From NCBI GenBank assembly GCA_016209945.1, contig JACQVD010000162.1, positions 1 through 32,541 on the forward strand: a DNA stretch of 32,541 nt, written 5' to 3'. Position 1 is the stretch's first letter. Each line of letters begins with the position of its first letter. The position numbers and the translations under genes are program-made. The notes under the pieces were generated by a model. It saw nothing but the letters and a program-made list of their open reading frames with translations. It did not search any database and was not told the DNA's origin. Of this stretch, positions 27,428 to 32,541 are shown piece by piece. The DNA is from Gemmatimonadota bacterium (GTDB lineage: Bacteria; Gemmatimonadota; Gemmatimonadetes; Palauibacterales; KS3-K002).

Positions 27428-28024
27428 ATGTCGAACGCGTTGCCACTGGTCGTCGCCGTCACGGGAGCATCCGGAGCGCCGTACGCCGTCCGACTCCTGG
27501 ATGCGCTTGTGGGCGCAGGGCTGCCCCTCTACCTGATCGTATCCGGGCACGGGTGGCGGCTGCTCGAAATGGAGAGCGGGATCGCCGATCTCGCCGGGCT
27601 TCGCAAGGCCGTGGGCGGCGACTGGTCAGGGGTCCAAGTGTTCGACGACGGGGATCGCGGCGCCACGCCGGCCTCGGGATCCGCACCGACGCGCGGCATG
27701 GTCATCTGTCCGTGCTCTATGGGAACGCTGGCCGCGATCGCGCAGGGTCACTCGCGATCGCTCATCGAGCGCGCCGCGGATGTGACGCTCAAGGAGCGGC
27801 GCCGCCTCGTCCTGGTCCCGCGCGAGACGCCGCTCTCGGCCGTGCACCTGCGCAACATGCTCGCGGTGACACGGGCGGGTGCCGTCGTCCTCCCCGCGGC
27901 GCCCGGCTTCTACGGACGGCCCACATCGGTGCAGGACCTCGTGGATTTCGTCGTCGCCCGGGTCCTCGACCACCTCGGGGTCGAGCACCGCCTGGGAATG
28001 CGGTGGCGGTCGGGCGAGTGCTGA
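27428..28024 (+). CDS. ubiX: UbiX-family flavin prenyltransferase
   Basis: VAVTGASGAPYAVRLLDAL; MVICPCSMGTLAAIAQGHSRSLIERAADVTLKERRRLVLVPRETPLSAVHLRNML. Confidence 0.95.
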   Translation: MSNALPLVVAVTGASGAPYAVRLLDALVGAGLPLYLIVSGHGWRLLEMESGIADLAGLRKAVGGDWSGVQVFDDGDRGATPASGSAPTRGMVICPCSMGTLAAIAQGHSRSLIERAADVTLKERRRLVLVPRETPLSAVHLRNMLAVTRAGAVVLPAAPGFYGRPTSVQDLVDFVVARVLDHLGVEHRLGMRWRSGEC

Positions 28025-28043
28025 AGCCGCGGCGGCTTACCCA

Positions 28044-28535
28044 GTGCGCGTAGGCGTCATCTCCGACACCCACGGTCTCCTGCGAAACGAGGTGTACGCC
28101 GTCTTCGAGGGCGTGGAGCGCGTCATCCATGCGGGTGATATGGGCGAGCCCGGCATTCTCGTGGAACTGGAGGTGCTGGCGCCGGTCACGGCCGTCTGCG
28201 GGAACGTGGATCCGTGGGATCTCCGGGCGTCGCTACCGGAGGTGGCGCATCTGGAGCTCGAGGGAGCGCAGATCGTCGTCGTCCACGGGCACCAGTGGGG
28301 ATCGCCGAAAGTTGAAGACCTGCTGTCCGCGCACCACGACGCGGACGTCATCATCTACGGGCACACCCACAAGCCGCTCGTAGAGCGGCGCGGCAGGACG
28401 CTCGTCGTGAATCCCGGGAGCGCAGGCCCGAGGCGGTTCGGTCAGCAGGTCACGGTCGCGATCCTGGAAGTGGGGAAAGGCCGCGCGCCCTCGGCCCGTA
28501 TCGTGCCGCTGCTCGGCGCCGTGCGGGGCCTCTAG
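28044..28535 (+). CDS. YfcE/MJ0936-family metallophosphoesterase
   Basis: VGVISDTHGLLRNEV; VIHAGDMGEP; AVCGNVD; VVHGHQWG; IIYGHTHKPLVE; VNPGSAGPRR. Confidence 0.94.
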   Translation: MRVGVISDTHGLLRNEVYAVFEGVERVIHAGDMGEPGILVELEVLAPVTAVCGNVDPWDLRASLPEVAHLELEGAQIVVVHGHQWGSPKVEDLLSAHHDADVIIYGHTHKPLVERRGRTLVVNPGSAGPRRFGQQVTVAILEVGKGRAPSARIVPLLGAVRGL

Positions 28536-30763
28536 CGGGGCTTCTCTTCCGGTTCGACCCAGGCGAACGAGTAGGACGTCGTGGCCGTCTCTCCCGAGAC
28601 GAGGTCGCGCACCTCGACGATCGCGCGATAGCGGCCCGGCGTCCGCGCGCCCAGGCTCACCTCCACGTACTCCGGGCTGCGGTCGCCCGTCAACGGTGTC
28701 GTGCGTTCCCACCGCAGGCTCAGGTCCTCGCGGCGCGCAAGCCCCAAGGCGCGGCCGAAGAAGGTGAGGATGTCGGCGAGCACGCCCTTCTCGTCGGCGC
28801 CCTGCACGCGCAGCGTGACCTCGTAGCGCGCCAGCGAGTCGGCGCCAGGCCGAAGCCCGTACACCTCCCAGTAGAGCGCGAAGGGGAGGCCCAGCGGCAC
28901 CGTGTCGGTGCGAACGACTGCGATACGGAAGTCACGGCGGCCGCGCGGATCCTCGACCAGCGGCTCCACGCGTTCGGCCAGGAGGAGGTCGCTCAGGCTC
29001 AGGCGATCGGCGGGGACCGGCCGTGCCGCGACGCTGCCGCGGGTGACGCCTGCGGCGCGTACGGTATGCGGTCGCGCTTCCAGGCTGTAGAAGAGCGAGT
29101 CGCCCTCCTCGAGCGGTACCTGGAAGGTGAGGGGCCGCGGGCGGGTGGTGGCGGCGAAGCGCACCCGGCGCTCCAGGACGGTGCGGTGCTCGGTCGGCGC
29201 GAAGAGGAAGAGGCCGGCTTCCACGGTATCGCGCCTGACCGACATGAGCGTCTCCGCGGGGACTAGCGCGTAGAAGTCGATCTCCAGGGGCGACGTCACG
29301 CCCTTGAAGCGCGCGACACGCAGCGGAAGAGAGACGTACGCGAACGTGGGTCTGTACGTGGTCGGCTCGCGCTTTCGGCTCTCTTCCTCGAGCGCCTTGC
29401 TGTAGGTGCTCAGCCCGTGAGAGACGTGCCGCCACCTCAACAACTTCTCGAAGATGAAGTTCGGCAGCGAGTCGCTGTAGTTCCAGAAGATCCAACGACC
29501 CCCGGGTGTCATAAGCGAGGCGGTCTCGGATCCCCTCCTCACCTTCCAGATGTGGAGAGGCGGCCCGTAGCGGACGTAGATGATCCCGGGCTCCGTGGCG
29601 GCGCCGTAGGGCCCTTCGCTCGGGTCCTCGAACATCACATCCGCGTAGACGACCCTGGCCATGTGTTCCAGCCAGCGCTCGTTCTCCCCGGTCAAGTACA
29701 GAGGGTCTGATCTTCTCCACAGAAGCTCCTCGGCCGCGCGCCGGCCTTCCGGCCTGGCGTCCCGATATCCCTCGGCCTGATCGGGTCGCAAGAGACTCTC
29801 CACGTCCCGAAGGTGATCCGCGAAGGCCGGCGGGCTCTTGCGGAGGCCTTCCTGAAACGCGGCCGCCGCGGCGGAATCGCGTCCTGCCGCGTAGTGCCAC
29901 AGCCCGAGCAGGAGATAGCCCCAGGGGTCGCCGGGCGCGGCCTCGACGAACGCCTCACACACCCATCCCATCTCCTTGAGCTCGCCCCGGTCGTAGAGGT
30001 GGATCGCCAACCGGCGGAAGGCGCCCGAGTGAGTCGGGTCCGCCCGGAGCGCTTCCCGGAAGGCGTCGCGCGCGTCCTCCCATTCGTCCTCCGCGTCTCT
30101 CGAGAGGTCGGGGGCGTGCGAGAGGATCTCGTTGAACCGTCTCGGGCGCGTGAAGTTCAGACAGAATTGGCCGAGTTCCGCACACTCCGGGGTCTGCACC
30201 GGGAGGTAGTTGAGCCCGAGCGAGATCAGGTTGCGGTCGTCGAGGTAGACATCTTCCCGGAAGAGGCCGAGCTGGTACCACAGTTCCGCACGCTCACGCG
30301 CCTCCATTGACCCGGGTTGTTCGCGGAGCTCTTTCTCGGCGCGATTGAGCAGGCGGCGGGCGTCCAGGTAGATCTGCTGCTTCCGCATGAGGAGGCCGAG
30401 CGCCGTGAGATAGCGCGGGTGGTCGGGTTCGAGTTCCAGAGCCTTGCGCAGGGCCTGCTCTGCCTCCAGTCGCTCTTCGAGGGCCGTGCCCACGCCGCCC
30501 GCCTTCTGGGCGAGGAGCTGACCGAGCCGGCCCCAGCCCTCGGCGAGCTTCGGATGCTCTCGCGTGACCTGCCGGAGGAGGGCGAGCGCCCGAACGGTGT
30601 CGCCGCGGCCGGCGGCCCGGAGCGCCTCCCAATAGGCCTCCGGCGGACGCTCGGGTCCGGGCGCCTGGAGGGCTGCCGGCGCCGCGGGCGAGACGAGCAG
30701 CGAGGCCGCGAGCAGGGTTATCCCTAGCGCCACGCCTCGAAAGTGGTCTTGCGGCGCGGCCAT
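28532..30763 (-). CDS. TPR-containing GWxTD-like domain protein, secreted
   Basis: Signal peptide; TPR-like helical repeats in N-terminal half; GAATEPGIIYVRYGPPLHIWKV and C-terminal GWxTD-domain-like region. Confidence 0.6.
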   Translation of the reverse strand: MAAPQDHFRGVALGITLLAASLLVSPAAPAALQAPGPERPPEAYWEALRAAGRGDTVRALALLRQVTREHPKLAEGWGRLGQLLAQKAGGVGTALEERLEAEQALRKALELEPDHPRYLTALGLLMRKQQIYLDARRLLNRAEKELREQPGSMEARERAELWYQLGLFREDVYLDDRNLISLGLNYLPVQTPECAELGQFCLNFTRPRRFNEILSHAPDLSRDAEDEWEDARDAFREALRADPTHSGAFRRLAIHLYDRGELKEMGWVCEAFVEAAPGDPWGYLLLGLWHYAAGRDSAAAAAFQEGLRKSPPAFADHLRDVESLLRPDQAEGYRDARPEGRRAAEELLWRRSDPLYLTGENERWLEHMARVVYADVMFEDPSEGPYGAATEPGIIYVRYGPPLHIWKVRRGSETASLMTPGGRWIFWNYSDSLPNFIFEKLLRWRHVSHGLSTYSKALEEESRKREPTTYRPTFAYVSLPLRVARFKGVTSPLEIDFYALVPAETLMSVRRDTVEAGLFLFAPTEHRTVLERRVRFAATTRPRPLTFQVPLEEGDSLFYSLEARPHTVRAAGVTRGSVAARPVPADRLSLSDLLLAERVEPLVEDPRGRRDFRIAVVRTDTVPLGLPFALYWEVYGLRPGADSLARYEVTLRVQGADEKGVLADILTFFGRALGLARREDLSLRWERTTPLTGDRSPEYVEVSLGARTPGRYRAIVEVRDLVSGETATTSYSFAWVEPEEKPR

Positions 30764-30854
30764 GGCAACGATCTCGTGAGAGGCGCGATCCGATGGGGTA
30801 GCAGCGTTGAAACGCGTCGCGTCGCGGATTCGTAGGTCTGGTAGAGGAGGCCGT

Positions 30855-32015
30855 ATGCGAACGATCGCGTACCCCCGGTGCTCGCCGGTCTGGATCGACC
30901 TGGTTATGGTGGCGCTCGCCGCTTTGGCGGCAGCGGCCGGCCCTGCCGAAGCCCGCGGTCTAGCCGGGCTCCCGCTGCCTGCGACGTCCCAAGGCCATGG
31001 GGCGCAGGAGTGGACGCTTCAGGGCGACCGCATCCTGGTGTCGAATCTCGTGGGACACATCAAGGTGGGGGCGGCGACGGGCGGTCGGATCATCGTCCGG
31101 GTACAGGCCCAGGGCGCCGACGCGGAGAGGTTGCGCTTCGAGGCGGACGAGGGCGGCCGTGCCCAGTTCCACGTCGTCTTCCCGCTCGAGGATCATCGCC
31201 GGTACGTCTACCCCGAGATGGGGCGTGGGAGTAGCACGACGATCGGCTGGTGGCCGCCCAAAGATCGCACCTCGCTGCTGGAGGCGTTTCTCGGCCACCT
31301 GACGGGCGAGAGGATCGAGATCCGCGGCCGTCCGTGGGACGACGCCCTGGAGGCGTGGGCGGACGTGGAGATCCTGGTGCCGGAAGGGAAGCCGGCCGCG
31401 GTGATCCTCGGGGCGGGCAGCATCGAGGCTGCGGGCGTCCGGTCGTCGCTGGACCTCGACACGCGGAGCGGCCCGGTCAGCGTCACGGACGTCACGGGTG
31501 ATGTCATGATCGACACGGGATCGGGTCATGTGAGGGCGCGGAGCGTGCACGGCGACCTGGGCATCGACACGGGTTCCGGCTCGGTGGACGTGGAGGACGT
31601 GATAGGCGCGCGCGTGAGCCTGGACACGGGGAGCGGCAGGGTCGAGGCGAGGGGTGTGGAGGCCCGGCGGCTGGTCATCGACACGGGGAGCGGGTCCGTG
31701 CGGGCGGACGAGATCGACGCCAAGCGCGCGAACATCGACACGGGGTCGGGGTCTGTGCATCTCGATCTCGTCGGGATGGGCGTGGGCGACTACGTCATCG
31801 ATACGGGGAGCGGCGGCATCACGCTCAGGCTCCCGCCCAGCGCGTCCGCCCGGATCGAAGCCTCCACGGGGAGCGGCGGGATCGACATCGGTGTGCCCGG
31901 GGCGCGCGTCCGCAGGCTGAGCCGCGACGAGGTGTCGCTAGAGCTGGGCGACGGCCGCGCGCGCGTCGTGCTCGACACGGGCTCGGGCGGGATTCGGATC
32001 GTGCAGCGTTCCTGA
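30855..32015 (+). CDS. DUF4097-like secreted beta-repeat protein
   Basis: ATG with GAGGAGG SD; hydrophobic leader; repeated (I/L)DTGSG(S/G/R/H)V units. Confidence 0.8.
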   Translation: MRTIAYPRCSPVWIDLVMVALAALAAAAGPAEARGLAGLPLPATSQGHGAQEWTLQGDRILVSNLVGHIKVGAATGGRIIVRVQAQGADAERLRFEADEGGRAQFHVVFPLEDHRRYVYPEMGRGSSTTIGWWPPKDRTSLLEAFLGHLTGERIEIRGRPWDDALEAWADVEILVPEGKPAAVILGAGSIEAAGVRSSLDLDTRSGPVSVTDVTGDVMIDTGSGHVRARSVHGDLGIDTGSGSVDVEDVIGARVSLDTGSGRVEARGVEARRLVIDTGSGSVRADEIDAKRANIDTGSGSVHLDLVGMGVGDYVIDTGSGGITLRLPPSASARIEASTGSGGIDIGVPGARVRRLSRDEVSLELGDGRARVVLDTGSGGIRIVQRS

Positions 32016-32288
32016 GGCCGGCTTCGCGACCGCAAATGCGCTCCGAAAGCGCAAACGGTGTCCACCCTCCGGGTCCGTCCATGCCCATTCGGAGCGCCAG
32101 AAGTTCGTCGAACGCCATTCGAATCTGCGCCCGCCGGGGAACTCCAACACGCCTCCGCCAGTCCAGTTGGCCTCGTATGTCGCGAGGTCGGAATCCGATC
32201 CGGCGACCCGTGCGGTGACGCGCGGGCGGAGGAACCCGCCGCGCTTGAAAGTCCACCGGCAGGTTTCCAATCGCGTCAGCGCTGGCAC
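31938..32288 (-). CDS. Small uncharacterised protein overlapping the end of mutM
   Basis: ATG overlaps the mutM stop; WTFKRGGFLRPRVTARVAGSDSDLATYEANWTGGGVLEFPGGRRFEWRSTNFWRSEWAWTDPEGGHRLRFRS looks like a folded beta-domain; C-terminus overlaps the convergent gene. Confidence 0.45.
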   Translation of the reverse strand: MPALTRLETCRWTFKRGGFLRPRVTARVAGSDSDLATYEANWTGGGVLEFPGGRRFEWRSTNFWRSEWAWTDPEGGHRLRFRSAFAVAKPASGTLHDPNPARARVEHDARAAVAQL

Positions 32289-32541
32289 TGCGGGCAGAGG
32301 AATGCAGAACGCCCGCCGATGACGGTGCGCCGGAGTCGCGCGCCGCAGCGAATGCAGGGCTCGCCCTCGCGGCCGTACACGAGAAGGAAGTCCTGGTACG
32401 AGCCAGAGTTTCCCGCGGCGTCGCGGTAGTCGCGAAACGTCGTGCCGCGCGCTTCGATCGCCCGGCTCAGGACAGCCCGGATCGCCTTGTGCAGGCGTTC
32501 GATCTCCTCGCCTCGGAGCTTCCGCGCCCGCCGACCCGGAC
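32276..32541 (-). CDS. mutM: Formamidopyrimidine-DNA glycosylase, C-terminal part (5' end outside window)
   Basis: Reverse strand reads EEIERLHKAIRAVLSRAIEARGTTFRDYRDAAGNSGSYQDFLLVYGREGEPCIRCGARLRRTVIGGRSAFLCPQCQR*; Fpg zinc finger. Confidence 0.93.
   Translation of the reverse strand, partial: PGRRARKLRGEEIERLHKAIRAVLSRAIEARGTTFRDYRDAAGNSGSYQDFLLVYGREGEPCIRCGARLRRTVIGGRSAFLCPQCQR

Noticed and set aside
1-32541. CRISPR arrays, IS elements, prophage or integrase genes
   Set aside because: No regularly spaced direct repeats, transposase, integrase or phage structural genes were recognised.

Overview
High-GC bacterial chromosomal segment of about 32.5 kb, dense with genes. The lineage is uncertain; GWxTD and toast-rack proteins suggest a Gemmatimonadota-like or related group, but this is only a guess. 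Main blocks, in order: the 3' end of a PfkB-family kinase; a STAS/HATPase regulatory pair; a penicillin-acylase family protein; a glutaredoxin whose first active-site Cys codon is an in-frame TGA, making it a candidate selenoprotein; a methyltransferase that looks truncated; an aldehyde dehydrogenase divergent from a Calvin-type operon of RuBisCO large subunit, phosphoribulokinase, transketolase and transaldolase with no small-subunit gene; a LuxR-type response regulator and histidine kinase; NifU-like and Mrp Fe-S carriers; a SAM hydroxide adenosyltransferase; an AraC-type HTH protein; an initiator tRNA; a DUF3800 protein with a signal-like N-terminus; an ECF sigma/anti-sigma envelope module; a quinone cluster (UbiE/UbiD/UbiA/UbiX) with a chemotaxis receptor inside it; a YfcE-type phosphodiesterase; a GWxTD/TPR protein; a DTGSG-repeat beta protein; and the 3' end of mutM. 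The two strongest leads are the UGA-containing glutaredoxin (4223-4495) with a SECIS-like hairpin just after the UGA, and the RuBisCO operon without a small subunit (7125-12657), which has a perfect CRP/FNR-type palindrome upstream. All calls come from reading the sequence; no database search was run.
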